Shown here in pieces: positions 19,047-27,894 of a DNA stretch of 54,025 nt (positions are counted from its first letter, which is position 1; the number at the start of each line of letters is the position of its first letter). Under the pieces are notes generated by a model. That model worked only from the letters and a program-made list of their open reading frames with translations, had not been told where the DNA came from and did not search any database. The DNA comes from Alphaproteobacteria bacterium bin98 (GTDB lineage: Bacteria > Pseudomonadota > Alphaproteobacteria > Bin98), in contig MPNG01000007.1 of the NCBI GenBank assembly GCA_002238905.1, positions 1-54,025 of the forward strand, in the 5' to 3' direction. Made by a program: the position numbers and the translations under genes.

Positions 19047-19754
19047 CTAATTTTGCATGGCTGATGTGATCGACCGATCTACTCCAAATTTATTGGCGTA
19101 ATCTCTCATCTTACTGTTTCTATTCTCTACATATGCCCTATACTTATTAAGTATACTAGTCATCCATGCTTTTAAACTCATATCACCTGACACATGATGG
19201 CCCTCAAAAAGTAATGCTTGCAACACCTGCTCAACTGGATCATTCTTTGCATCTGGAGCATACCTTTGGACAAGGCGCAATTGTAATGCACTGATCGCTT
19301 CGCTTTGCATTTCAGCTAACTCCTCAAACCTTATAAAGATTTTCTGCAAATTCATCCGAACATCTTCAGCATGACTCCAATCTATCTTTCTATACCTGAA
19401 TACCTGAGATGCAGCGTATACACTAGCGCAACCCCACTCTTTCTCAACAATTAAAAATGCAGAACGCAAGTCAAAAAAACACAAATCTCCCTCTTGCGCT
19501 GATGTCTCGATAAAAGTCTTAAGATCTTTTACATCTGTGCTCAGATTCGCTTGCAGTGCACAACTGTGTGACACACACTCCTGAAATATATCCCCCAACG
19601 CGATTAATTCAGCATGCTTTTTGGTCAAACTCTTAAGCTGTGCAGAGATCTCGTCTGATAGCATGGGAGAGAGCTCGTCTGATAGCATGTTTGCACTTTG
19701 CACCTGCCACACAATCATCGCACCTATGATCATTATATTTTTGATTATTTTCAT
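19047..19754 (-). CDS. Group B secreted paralog
   Basis: This 235-residue protein has signal peptide KIIKNIMIIGAMIVWQVQSA. Just after the cleavage site the unit MLSDE(L/I)S occurs twice. The body parallels 4323-5012: DWSHAEDVRMNLQKIFIRFE, EAISALQLRLVQR, and the end ENRNSKMRDYANKFGVD, with nine further residues. Cysteines occur near residues 60 and 110. No membrane segment follows the signal peptide. Confidence 0.86.
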   Translation of the reverse strand: MKIIKNIMIIGAMIVWQVQSANMLSDELSPMLSDEISAQLKSLTKKHAELIALGDIFQECVSHSCALQANLSTDVKDLKTFIETSAQEGDLCFFDLRSAFLIVEKEWGCASVYAASQVFRYRKIDWSHAEDVRMNLQKIFIRFEELAEMQSEAISALQLRLVQRYAPDAKNDPVEQVLQALLFEGHHVSGDMSLKAWMTSILNKYRAYVENRNSKMRDYANKFGVDRSITSAMQN

Positions 19755-19773
19755 TATCCAGCTAACGTTTGCG

Positions 19774-19790
19774 ATTTTATCCTAACACAC
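19774..19790 (-). promoter_or_regulatory. Family promoter-like motif
   Basis: GTGTGTTAGGATAAAAT on the minus strand, about 20-35 bases before the 19754 start and preceded by TTTAAAAA. This is one of the clearest copies. Confidence 0.45.
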
Positions 19791-19794
19791 TTTT

Positions 19795-20035
19795 TAAACA
19801 AAAAATCCAAGATTCAGCAATCAAAGCAATGGAAATTTTTTATTGCTTTGAAAAATGCATTTCCTTCGTCAGGTTTATCTTGCTTTCTCAACCAAATATG
19901 CAAGGGGCTGCCAATTTCTGAATCCAGCACATAGAAAAAGGCTTTCTGAGTAAAAGTATCTCACGAAACAGAAAGTAAGATTTTTGCTATATCTTAAGCT
20001 GTCATTGCAGTTGAAACACTCATGATGGCACAGCT
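19795..20035 (-). repeat. Interspersed upstream element, copy 4
   Basis: Similar to copies 1, 3 and 5, with aaaatgcatttccttcgtca, ggtttatcttgctttctcaa and ggctttctgagtaaaa. The rest of the gap to 20189 shows nothing else. Confidence 0.55.
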
Positions 20036-20189
20036 TACTTTCTAAAATATATGAGCTTTATGCCTCTGCATCTCCCAGATACTATACAACTTCAGGATAA
20101 GTGAGCACTCAGCAATAATTGATTTGCAGCACAACAAAAGAATTAGAGCATAATATCCTTTTATGCGGCATTCCTTCAATGGTAGAGGG

Positions 20190-21662
20190 CTAGACCCTCT
20201 CCTTTTTTTCAGCATGGAACAAAGACATCAGGGAGAACGTCCGACTGACACTTTTGCGTTCAGCGAATTCAAAAGACTGTGCTACCATCAACGTTCTTGC
20301 AAATCTAGCAAAGAATATTGCCATCTTCTTTTCTCTCTGATGCGCATACTTGGTATAGGAAGACAAGGCAGCACAGACACTTGCATGCGATGATTCCTGC
20401 AGAGCAATATCAAATTGGCCAGTCATACATTTCTCTAAAGCCTTAATGTTTTGTCTTTGATTTGCTGCCAAAAATACACTTTCTAGGAATCCTAGCTTTA
20501 TCTGTTCCAAAACGTATGTCACACGATCAAAACCAACAACGCCTTCCAGAATACTGCAGTCAATGTGGCTATACATCTGAGACACGAATTTTTCACGAAG
20601 GTCTTGCGACGCTTTATCGTCGCGCAGGCCTTTCGACAGTTGATCAAGTTTTTTCAGCCCAGCAGTGCTGTTACTGCCTTCTAGACGATATTGTGCGACA
20701 AAGACCTGAAAATCACGAACATCTTTGTTGATTTGTTCTCTCCAACCTATATATATCCCTCTACTCTCATCAGCCAACCTTAAATAAAGATCTTTAGGAA
20801 GATAACTATGAACCAAACGATTCATACAGATAGCCAATCCAGACATCAAGCTGCTTGATTGATCATCTACTCCGATAATAAGAGGGATTTGATAACTTTT
20901 GTCACCTGCATCACCTATTGGCCGTTGTTCTTGTATGATCCAGAGCCATTTTTGACTTTCTGGATCATCTGAGTCAAAAGAGCGCATTACTATCAAATCT
21001 TTTGTAAATCTAGCCAAGAATTTGTCCATCTCTTCCTCTCTCTGAGCAGCATAGGTTTCATAAGCGTATAAATCAACAGCGATGCATTTAAGCCTGTCAT
21101 CGTCTCCTAGTGAGCAAGCATTAAATTGTTTAAAAGCATCTAAGTGTTTCCTCTGCTGACCTTCCAAAAACGCGCTATCTAGGAAGCATTGCTCCAGATT
21201 TTCCAAAACGCATTCTACACTCTCAAAATCAACAACGTCTTTCGGACTGATACAGTCAACACTACTAGGCATCTGAGACGCAGTAGGAGCTTGACCAAGA
21301 GATCCACACGCAGAAGCAATCTCACGCCACACAGCAACAATTTCTTCTTCTTGCATCTGAAGTTTTATGCAAGAATGCCTACAATATTTTGCTTCTTCGC
21401 TCAGTGTTTTTATAAAATCTATATACTTCTTAGCATTCTCATCACCCAATCTGGTATTAAGAGATGCAGGTAGTTGGATATTTTTTTGCTCCAAAAAAAT
21501 CATGTATCCAACCACCCTCTCCCTCAAAGCACATAATTGATAATGCTCTTGCATCACACATAAAAAAAGTTCTTCATAGCTACCTGAACCACGCATTGCG
21601 CTTTGCGCCTGTGACGCAATCAACGCACAGATAATCATTATACTTTTCATTATTTGCATCAT
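20190..21662 (-). CDS. Group F two-module secreted paralog
   Basis: This 490-residue protein has signal peptide KSIMIICALIASQAQSA. It consists of two similar halves. Each has an FESVECVLENLEQCFLDSAF or FDRVTYVLEQIKLGFLESVF block. Each ends in a YAxQREKxMxxFFARFxxxL motif, near residues 210-225 and 450-465. The protein at 32142-33503 has the same arrangement. The tail is SLFHAEKKERV. It lies just downstream of the tra fragment with 179 bases between them. Confidence 0.87.
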   Translation of the reverse strand: MMQIMKSIMIICALIASQAQSAMRGSGSYEELFLCVMQEHYQLCALRERVVGYMIFLEQKNIQLPASLNTRLGDENAKKYIDFIKTLSEEAKYCRHSCIKLQMQEEEIVAVWREIASACGSLGQAPTASQMPSSVDCISPKDVVDFESVECVLENLEQCFLDSAFLEGQQRKHLDAFKQFNACSLGDDDRLKCIAVDLYAYETYAAQREEEMDKFLARFTKDLIVMRSFDSDDPESQKWLWIIQEQRPIGDAGDKSYQIPLIIGVDDQSSSLMSGLAICMNRLVHSYLPKDLYLRLADESRGIYIGWREQINKDVRDFQVFVAQYRLEGSNSTAGLKKLDQLSKGLRDDKASQDLREKFVSQMYSHIDCSILEGVVGFDRVTYVLEQIKLGFLESVFLAANQRQNIKALEKCMTGQFDIALQESSHASVCAALSSYTKYAHQREKKMAIFFARFARTLMVAQSFEFAERKSVSRTFSLMSLFHAEKKERV

Positions 21663-21841
21663 TCACCATATTATTCATAATCATCCGCGCATTATACCAT
21701 ACTAACCTCTGTCTTGAATGCCCCTCTGCGTGTTGGATCATCACGACTTGGCTATCTAAGAAAGCAATCTTGATCACCTCTATCCGATCTTAGATTTAAT
21801 TTTGCAAAAATACACAGTGTGCCATACTAAACCAACCACCC

Positions 21842-22816
21842 TTACAAACCTTTTGCTCTCAGACTGCCCATACCAGAAAGCACACAACAGTCTCGCCTTC
21901 TCCACACCACATAACAAAAATCTTCACCCTTAACAGGAAAACTTCTGCCTCTTCCCCACACCATATCACTGCGCCCCAACGATGCGCATGCATGCCGCTG
22001 CGCCACCGGAAATACCATTTGTGTTTTATACTGTTTTTTTTGCATCTGCATCATTGTGTAAGGACCACACAAACCATCTTTGCCAACGGTACCTTTCAAC
22101 AAACCCATGCGATGAAGCTTAAAAAGAACGCGGTGCACCAAAAGAGCACTGGCGTGCACATCAGACCCCACACCCATAACGGTTCCTGTTAGAGGAAAAA
22201 CACTCCCTAAACATCCACTACACCAATAAAGAGAGTCTAACCCAACACCCACAGCCGTTGCCGCACAATCAGCAGCGCACGATAACTGCGCCATAGGGGT
22301 ATTCACCACCACAGATTCGGTAGTCACCAAATCGCTCAAGACATCATCGTTCCACAGCGGATCACATTCCGATAAATAAATCACATCCATAGTTTCTTTT
22401 TTGACACAACCAAAGTTATTAAGAATATCCAAAAGATAAAGTAAAGGGTATCGGTAAACATGCACATGATAAAAACCTTTTTTACCCTCACGAAATCCCA
22501 TCATACCCAATCCTCCTCCCTTTTTGCCAAGGCATAGCCCATTGAGCCCTACAAAGCACCACGGCGTTCTTGTAATATCCATCAACAACGCTGGCTCCCA
22601 AAATCCAACAGCAATACCCGGCTCAGGAAGAACGCCTTTTTTGCACCAACACAAAGGTGCTATGTTCTCCTGTACCGTGTCTTTGCTCTCCCCCATAGAC
22701 ATGCCCCCCAATGTAATAGGGTATAAACAGTTCCACGCAATATCAGAAACAGGATTCACCAACACGCCCGTACACGCAAAAAGCAAAACCGGCACAATCA
22801 AACCAATAAAGAACAT
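21842..22816 (-). CDS. traU: TraU-like F-type conjugation protein
   Basis: This is recognisable as TraU, a periplasmic or outer-membrane-associated protein needed for F-type mating and DNA transfer. The 324 residues are about the length of F-plasmid TraU. Early landmarks are a signal-like N-terminus, then NPVSDIAWNCLYPITLGGMS, followed by APLCWCKKGVLPEPGIAVGF and WEPALLMDITRTPWCFVGL. Cysteines are numerous, as expected. It overlaps traW by 19 bases. No trbC or traN follows; the next gene is an array paralog. The fragment seems cut off at both ends, so whether it works is doubtful. Confidence 0.92.
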   Translation of the reverse strand: MFFIGLIVPVLLFACTGVLVNPVSDIAWNCLYPITLGGMSMGESKDTVQENIAPLCWCKKGVLPEPGIAVGFWEPALLMDITRTPWCFVGLNGLCLGKKGGGLGMMGFREGKKGFYHVHVYRYPLLYLLDILNNFGCVKKETMDVIYLSECDPLWNDDVLSDLVTTESVVVNTPMAQLSCAADCAATAVGVGLDSLYWCSGCLGSVFPLTGTVMGVGSDVHASALLVHRVLFKLHRMGLLKGTVGKDGLCGPYTMMQMQKKQYKTQMVFPVAQRHACASLGRSDMVWGRGRSFPVKGEDFCYVVWRRRDCCVLSGMGSLRAKGL

Positions 22817-23253
22817 CCCGCTTCTCCATAGGCCACACGTCCTTTAATTATTACTTTTGCAGGGAGAGATTTCACACCCAGCAAAGATTGTAGTTTTTTG
22901 TTATAATCTACCCAAAACACTCTTGCGTGCTTCTTCCACAACCTCACAGGGTAACCGTGCGTGATGATAATATAGGCATTTTTGTGCTGACACGCCCATT
23001 CCACTTGTTTGGTGCACTCACCGTTAATAAAAATCATCACGCGCTCTGGGTAGTCTTTTTTCAACGCAACACGCCAATAAGATAGTTCCCACTTCACAGG
23101 AATGCTGCCTGATATATAATAGTCTTCCACTCGGAAAACAGGCCGATCCTTACTAGTAGTCAGTGTAGGTAAAGACCGCTCTATCACACCCCAAGAACGA
23201 GCACCTGCTTTACACCAACACAACACGAACAACGCCAACACAGTCGCACTCAT
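22798..23253 (-). CDS. traW: TraW-like F-type conjugation protein, short
   Basis: The 151-residue product matches the C-terminal half of TraW: RVMIFINGECTKQVEWA, then an AYIIITHGYPVRL strand, VFWVDYNKKLQSLLGVKSLP and AKVIIKGR. TraW usually has about 210 residues. Here the N-terminal region between the signal peptide and the core is compressed. TraW acts in the periplasm in pilus assembly together with TraU and TrbC. The ATG at 23253 lies within the end of the upstream peptidase gene (44-base overlap), and the gene itself overlaps traU, so the trio is one transcript. Confidence 0.87.
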   Translation of the reverse strand: MSATVLALFVLCWCKAGARSWGVIERSLPTLTTSKDRPVFRVEDYYISGSIPVKWELSYWRVALKKDYPERVMIFINGECTKQVEWACQHKNAYIIITHGYPVRLWKKHARVFWVDYNKKLQSLLGVKSLPAKVIIKGRVAYGEAGCSLLV

Positions 23254-23647
23254 TCATTAGCCCCACATTTTTATAACGAGAATCAAATGACGCAGGGTGC
23301 GTGCCACACACAAACATCTTACCTTCAGGAATCAGTCCTGCTTCACACACGCTATATTTTTTACGCGCAACAGCACAAAAATTACCAATGCTCACCGTAG
23401 ATTCATCCACACGCACACAATCTCCTGCCACACCTTCCACAAACTTCACAAGAGTCTTGCCTCTTAAAGCCGAAGTGCGTGGGGCGCGCACCATAATCAA
23501 ATCTCCTTTTTGAGGTTTTTGAAAGCGAAACGCCACAAACACTCTTCCATACACGCAATGATCCACCCCCACCCCCACAGCAGTGAGGTGGACAAAAGAC
23601 CAGCACACAAAAACCAGCCAAAATTCTTTAAAATGATTGTGCAGCAA
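23210..23647 (-). CDS. traF: TraF-like S26 signal peptidase, nucleophile not visible
   Basis: This 145-residue protein resembles the plasmid TraF branch of S26 signal peptidases. LVKFVEGVAGDCVRV holds the expected general-base Lys, and THPASFDSRYKNVGLMNECD matches the conserved C-terminal SxDSRYxG box. The Ser normally found in an S-(I/M/L)-P motif before G-(L/V)-(Y/F) is not there; the equivalent stretch reads DHCVYGRVF, so His or Cys occupies the place. The TTG start is chosen because GAGGAAA lies 6 bases upstream. It may be inactive, or a Cys may substitute. Confidence 0.82.
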   Translation of the reverse strand: MLHNHFKEFWLVFVCWSFVHLTAVGVGVDHCVYGRVFVAFRFQKPQKGDLIMVRAPRTSALRGKTLVKFVEGVAGDCVRVDESTVSIGNFCAVARKKYSVCEAGLIPEGKMFVCGTHPASFDSRYKNVGLMNECDCVGVVRVVLV

Positions 23648-23720
23648 TCGTCTTTCCTCGCTTAAGCGCGAACAATAAAGCCTACTGCAGTAACTTTATT
23701 CTTTAAAAACTTCTGTACTT

Positions 23721-23769
23721 TTTTGTACAAAATCACAATACAGCTCCGCGCTTTTGACTGTATTGTGAT
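23721..23769. promoter_or_regulatory. Palindromes upstream of the tra trio
   Basis: A perfect 12-base palindrome TTTTGTACAAAA (23721-23732) directly abuts an inverted repeat with 12-base perfect arms ATCACAATACAG (23732-23743) and CTGTATTGTGAT (23758-23769) around a 14-base spacer. They lie 75-120 bases before the peptidase start. This could be a repressor operator or a hairpin. The rest of 23770-24105 shows no gene that I can support. Confidence 0.5.
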
Positions 23770-24105
23770 AGCAAAACTTCAATCAGGCTCTGTAAAAAAT
23801 CATTCGCCTTTTCTGTCAAAAATTTCGCGTAAAACTGCAGGGATTTTTTTAAGAAAATTATATTCTGAATCCACTGCCTCTGTCTCCTATTACATTCTTT
23901 CTAGCAATAACATTACTAGAAATGATGATAAAAATCATTGATCTATAATAACACTCTTTTCATTCAAAGAACATGATCAGCGTGTTGGAATGATAGATAG
24001 TATGCCACAGAGATTGCGCAGTCATTAAAAATAATGATGTAACTTTTTGTCAAAACTTCCTCTATCTGTGGATACTTCTTCCTACATTTACAACACAACA
24101 AAAAA

Positions 24106-24140
24106 GCCAAAAGGAAGAGTAAACTCTCCCTTTGATTGGC
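24106..24140 (-). terminator. Hairpin terminator of the 24147 gene
   Basis: Arms GCCAAaaGGaAGAGT and ACTCTcCCtttgaTTGGC pair around two bases. On the minus strand a TTTTTTGTTG run follows, and the hairpin starts 7 bases after the stop codon. Confidence 0.75.
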
Positions 24141-24146
24141 ATTAGG

Positions 24147-24836
24147 TTACATTGCAGATTCTGTAACTACAGCGGCTTCTACCACTGTTCTTAAATCCGA
24201 AAACTCACGCTCTTTGCTTGCACATCTTCTCAATGTCTTTTCAAATGTATTGAGCAACGTTTGTTGCCCTTTTATATATAAATTATAAGATTTCATATTT
24301 TCATCAATTCTAAGAGCCGGTGTAGTCATAAAGCATCTCTCCCAAGTCCTTGGATGATGTGCACCATCCAAGAGTGCTTTGCAAAGATTTTCACAAACCT
24401 TTAGTACATCAACAAATTTTTGTTCCAACGGATTTGCAACCACAACCTTTGAATATATTACAGCGCGTTGAGAATAGACCCCGAATTTCCTAATATCAAT
24501 AAGTGTGCTTCTTTTTGAGAAGATCGCAGATAAAGCCTCCCTCAAACCATTTACTGTTTTAAGAAAAAATTTTCTACAATCTCTATAATTATTGACCCTA
24601 TCACTCTGCCCTAAGCGCAAAATATGCTCTTCCTGTTGAAGAAGGATTTGATGCAAAAAATGCACGTGGATGCTTACTTTGCTATATCCATAACATAATG
24701 CACAATCCGCTTCCAGAAAACTCGTCATAGAGTCACTGAGACCAGTATCGTCGTCGACCACGGGAAGAAAGCGTGCGCCTTGCGCCTGTGACACAATCAG
24801 CACAAACATTATCATTATTTTTTTTATCATTTTCAT
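24147..24836 (-). CDS. Secreted singleton paralog, function unknown
   Basis: This 229-residue protein has signal peptide KKIMIMFVLIVSQAQGA. The body includes CALCYGYSKVSIHVHFLHQI, a DRVNNYRDCRKFFLKTVNGL helix and VDVLKVCENLCKALLDGAHH. The end reads EREFSDLRTVVEAAVVTESAM. SAM-stop occupies the place where CaaX-stop is found in other paralogs, directly before the terminator, so it may be an eroded tail. It lies about 95 bases downstream of the broken 24933-25404 gene. Confidence 0.85.
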   Translation of the reverse strand: MKMIKKIMIMFVLIVSQAQGARFLPVVDDDTGLSDSMTSFLEADCALCYGYSKVSIHVHFLHQILLQQEEHILRLGQSDRVNNYRDCRKFFLKTVNGLREALSAIFSKRSTLIDIRKFGVYSQRAVIYSKVVVANPLEQKFVDVLKVCENLCKALLDGAHHPRTWERCFMTTPALRIDENMKSYNLYIKGQQTLLNTFEKTLRRCASKEREFSDLRTVVEAAVVTESAM

Positions 24837-24932
24837 CTTGCCTTCTTTGTGTATTAAAACAATAGTTTTATCCTAATCGCGCCTAAATATTAGTACACTT
24901 TTGATGATGTGCATGCCATCCCTTTTTTTGCA

Positions 24933-25404
24933 CTACAGTATTGTACACCTGAACCTACTAGCAGAACTATCGGAATTTTCTAGCGTTTCCGCAGTTTTGC
25001 GTACAGAGAAGTTTGTATAGAGCATCGACAGCTTGAGTGTGTTTTTTTTGCAAATCCACTTGATTGCTGAAGCATCCGCACAAAGCTGCCAAAGTTTGCT
25101 TCACATCCTCACAACAAACAAGTGCACGCTCCAGAACAAACAGCTTTTTGTACTCCTCAGACCAATGTTGACTATTCATAACACATATCAAGCAATATGC
25201 AGCAACACTTGCTTCTCCGGCAGGAGGATTACTTTGAGGCAAAGAACGCATGTGGTGCATGAATTCCCTCTCCACAATACATACTTCTTCTTACGTTTTC
25301 AAAGAATGCTCCAAAGCTTGTATAACACTTATACGATCTTCACAATCTGTTCCACTTTTGGCTTGGAGCACAATCATCACACATATGATGATTATACTTC
25401 TCAT
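24933..25404 (-). pseudogene. Broken secreted paralog with CTIL tail
   Basis: The ATG at 25404 opens signal peptide RSIIIICVMIVLQAKSG. A TAA at 25291-25293 interrupts the frame after codon 37. The same frame continues to 24967 through QHWSEEYKKLFVLERALVCC and FSNQVDLQKKHTQAVDALYK. A second frame over the end reads RKTAETLENSDSSASRFRCT and then IL-stop at 24933-24947, so a one-base shift separates the body from an ancestral RCTIL tail. It starts 34 bases after the stop of 25439-26098. Confidence 0.75.
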
Positions 25405-25438
25405 TATTTTATCGATCATTTTATATTGAAATCAACAA

Positions 25439-26098
25439 CTATTCAATTTGCAAATTTGCACCTAATTCTAAACCTAATAAACAAATCGGCTCGCCTCTAT
25501 AGATCTCATCATCCAAATACTCGTTCAGCTTTTCAATGATAGCCACTTGATCAGCCAGCAATTCTTTTAAAGCAGCGATTGCGGCTCTCTGATCTTCTAC
25601 AGCAGTGCAATATGTTTTCATGTATTTCCAAAAGTCACCCAAAGCGTCTTGCGCACTTTTATATGGCATTTGCGCACTATCAAAATCAACATCTCTCTCA
25701 TCCGGAATATTACCCTTTTCACGATTAAAAACGTACCTTTCCTGAACAAGAGTCAAAACTTTTTGAGCTATTCTTCTTGATTTTGGTAGCTTTTTCAAGA
25801 AATCATGTAGATAACCATCTACCCGGCGCGTATCTTCTGAAGACCATTTGCAATTTTTATCTCTTTCAAGAAAAACTGTCATTCTGCTCACACAGCTATC
25901 TACTGCCTCTCCCCATACGCAGAATGCATCTTGCGCGTTCAGAAAACCATTAAGGGGTGCTATAAGAGGTTCTGGACACTGAAGTCTGCACACGCGCATA
26001 CTTTCTCGAAAAACCATATAATCGTTTAATAATGATGCCGATTGAGCTGCGCTTTGCGCCTGCCACACAATCATCACACATATGAGCATTATTCGCAT
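25439..26098 (-). CDS. Secreted singleton paralog, function unknown
   Basis: I prefer the ATG at 26098 (RIMLICVMIVWQAQSA), preceded by AAGGAT; the longer frame to 26140 puts 14 residues before the signal peptide. The 219-residue protein has MPYKSAQDALGDFWKYMKTY near residues 145-165, equivalent to the SAQDAxxxL block of other groups, then AVEDQRAAIAALKELLADQV. It ends in an acidic YLDDEIYRGEPICLLGLELG segment. It is probably co-transcribed with the broken gene that follows. Confidence 0.83.
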   Translation of the reverse strand: MRIMLICVMIVWQAQSAAQSASLLNDYMVFRESMRVCRLQCPEPLIAPLNGFLNAQDAFCVWGEAVDSCVSRMTVFLERDKNCKWSSEDTRRVDGYLHDFLKKLPKSRRIAQKVLTLVQERYVFNREKGNIPDERDVDFDSAQMPYKSAQDALGDFWKYMKTYCTAVEDQRAAIAALKELLADQVAIIEKLNEYLDDEIYRGEPICLLGLELGANLQIE

Positions 26099-26228
26099 TT
26101 TTATCCTTATCTTGTATGCAAAAAATCTATTTTTGCACACTTTTTTCTCTCTCTACGACTGACACCATCAAACCTTAACATAAAAGAAATCATAAGAAAA
26201 TCGGTATGGTGCAATTTTTTTTTGCCAA

Positions 26229-26972
26229 TCAGGCGCTCTCTTTTTTCAGAAGAAACGCCCGCCGCGCCCTTTTATTCTCAGGAGCATTCTTCTCGTTTTT
26301 TAAAGATTGTCTCAATGTCGCCAATTTTTCCACCCAATCTTTTCCATTGCGTGCAAGTGCATCATAAGCTGCAATACCTAAAGTTAGGTTGTGATGCAGG
26401 TCTGGACTCACTTGATCAACGACCACACCAGAGTATTGGAGCACCATAACATTTGTTAAAGTCGATAAGCATCTCCGCATACCGAGTTGGGATTCAAAAT
26501 ACTTTGTAGAGCATTGCTCTAAATCTTGCCAAGGGTCTCTCACATCATTACCATTAGCGTGGCTATTATGAGACTTTGCGACTTTTTCGGGACCGCCACC
26601 AGATTCGGGAGTGTCCTCAGAATGTAGCGAAAGGGAGTCCAAGGTAGAAAAGAAAGCAATAGCCTCCGCCCTTGATGTAGTCCACTCATGGTACTTGTTT
26701 ATACAATCTCTTACCGCTGGGCGATTTTGGCTTACAAAATCCCAATGAAGGATCTTAGAAGATGCTTCCTTATCCAACAAAAAAAAGTTTAAGCATTCAA
26801 GCACATCCGTTCCCACATCGCATACTTTTTTTTCTGCCTGAAGAAAACGCTGAGCAGATGTCACAATAGCTCCTCTATCTGCTTCACTTAATAGATCATC
26901 AGTTTTAACTGCGCTTTGCGCCTGCCACACAAGAAGCGCATATAGGATCATGGTATTTTTTATTATTTTCAT
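26229..26972 (-). CDS. Secreted singleton paralog with basic tail
   Basis: This 247-residue protein has signal peptide KIIKNTMILYALLVWQAQSA. The body has FLQAEKKVCDVGTDVLECLN near residue 45 and a low-complexity loop EDTPESGGGPEKVAKSHNSH near residue 125. The end is strongly basic (NEKNAPENKRARRAFLLKK) and then ESA. A basic cluster near the C-terminus could bind membranes or act as a nuclear signal in a host; this is speculation. No membrane segment follows the signal peptide. Confidence 0.85.
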   Translation of the reverse strand: MKIIKNTMILYALLVWQAQSAVKTDDLLSEADRGAIVTSAQRFLQAEKKVCDVGTDVLECLNFFLLDKEASSKILHWDFVSQNRPAVRDCINKYHEWTTSRAEAIAFFSTLDSLSLHSEDTPESGGGPEKVAKSHNSHANGNDVRDPWQDLEQCSTKYFESQLGMRRCLSTLTNVMVLQYSGVVVDQVSPDLHHNLTLGIAAYDALARNGKDWVEKLATLRQSLKNEKNAPENKRARRAFLLKKESA

Positions 26973-27010
26973 CGCACTACTGTGTATACAAAGAAATGAT
27001 TATCCACTGA

Positions 27011-27021
27011 ATTTTATCACA
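27011..27021 (-). promoter_or_regulatory. Family promoter-like motif
   Basis: TGTGATAAAAT on the minus strand about 40 bases before the 26972 start, identical to the copy before gene 11423. Confidence 0.4.
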
Positions 27022-27135
27022 CTGTTACCTCAGAGTCTATATTGGTAAATACTTGCAAATTCATATGACAATATTGTTACAAGCTCTTCTCTAGAGCCCC
27101 ATGTGCATGTGACAGATAAAAGGGAACATTTTCAG

Positions 27136-27375
27136 CTATGCTACGGCAGAAGGTAGGGCCACGAGAATCATCAATGCTTGAAATATGTGCATTATTTCTT
27201 TTTTATAAAACCACCCGCTCTTTGAAGAGTGTTGCAAATTTTTCAAAGCATATATCACAGTATTACAAACGCGAATAGACCTCAAGATATAACATTTTCT
27301 AGTCATTATCAACCTCAAATGGGAACACACAGTCTGCATAGAACAAGAAACGTCGCAAAATCGATGAATCCCCAC
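27136..27375 (-). pseudogene. Possible paralog fragment
   Basis: A 79-codon open frame without a signal peptide contains ILRSIRVCNTVIYALKNLQH, which loosely resembles the CxSVxxxLxxLE block of the array. It ends ALMILVALPSAVA. It may be a remnant or a chance frame; I see no good ribosome site. Confidence 0.3.
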
Positions 27376-27559
27376 ACATCAAAACAAACTCTTTTTCATG
27401 CTCGCTCAGACTTTTTCTAAAACTTACTATACTTTCGCCTTAATTCTGAAGTGGGAGAAAAATTTTGAACCCTTGACAATCTTTCATTATCTTTGTCATT
27501 ATTGTGAACCGCACAACTTTGTTGTCTTGGCATACAAAGCATACAAAAAACTTAATATT

Positions 27560-27800
27560 AATAAATCCAACGTGGTTCAAATTTTTTCATTGTTCAAGGC
27601 TGCATTTTACTCTTCAGATTTATCTTTCTTTCTCAACTTACTTTCCAACGAAGATCTTCAAATTGCTGGATCCTCTATAGCACATAGAGACAAGGATTGC
27701 TGAGTCTAAACATATATCACTAAACAGAAATCAAGATTTGCACTCTATCGTTTCGGCTGTAATCCTTGCGCTTGAAACACTAAAAGTGCGTGCATTACTT
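27560..27800 (-). repeat. Interspersed upstream element, copy 5
   Basis: Shares gctgcattttactcttcaga, tttatctttctttctcaact, gctggatcc, gctgagtctaaac and gtaatccttgc with copies 1, 3 and 4. It is flanked by sequence with no gene. Confidence 0.55.
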
Positions 27801-27838
27801 GAAATAAAAAAGGGAATCTTTGGCCTTCTTTTTTTGCA

Positions 27839-27853
27839 CTATAGTATGCCGCA
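27839..27853 (-). other. Stranded CGIL-stop tail
   Basis: The minus strand reads TGC GGC ATA CTA TAG, that is Cys-Gly-Ile-Leu-stop, followed by TGCAAAAAAAG as at other CaaX-like tails. It lies downstream of gene 27895, in a different frame from that gene. Confidence 0.4.
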
Positions 27854-27894
27854 GTTATTAATTTCTGAAATTAGGTGCACTCTCTTGATCACCC

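Noticed and set aside
27136-27375. 27136-27375 as an intact small gene
   Set aside because: No signal peptide, no ribosome site and only weak similarity to the array; kept only as a low-confidence fragment.
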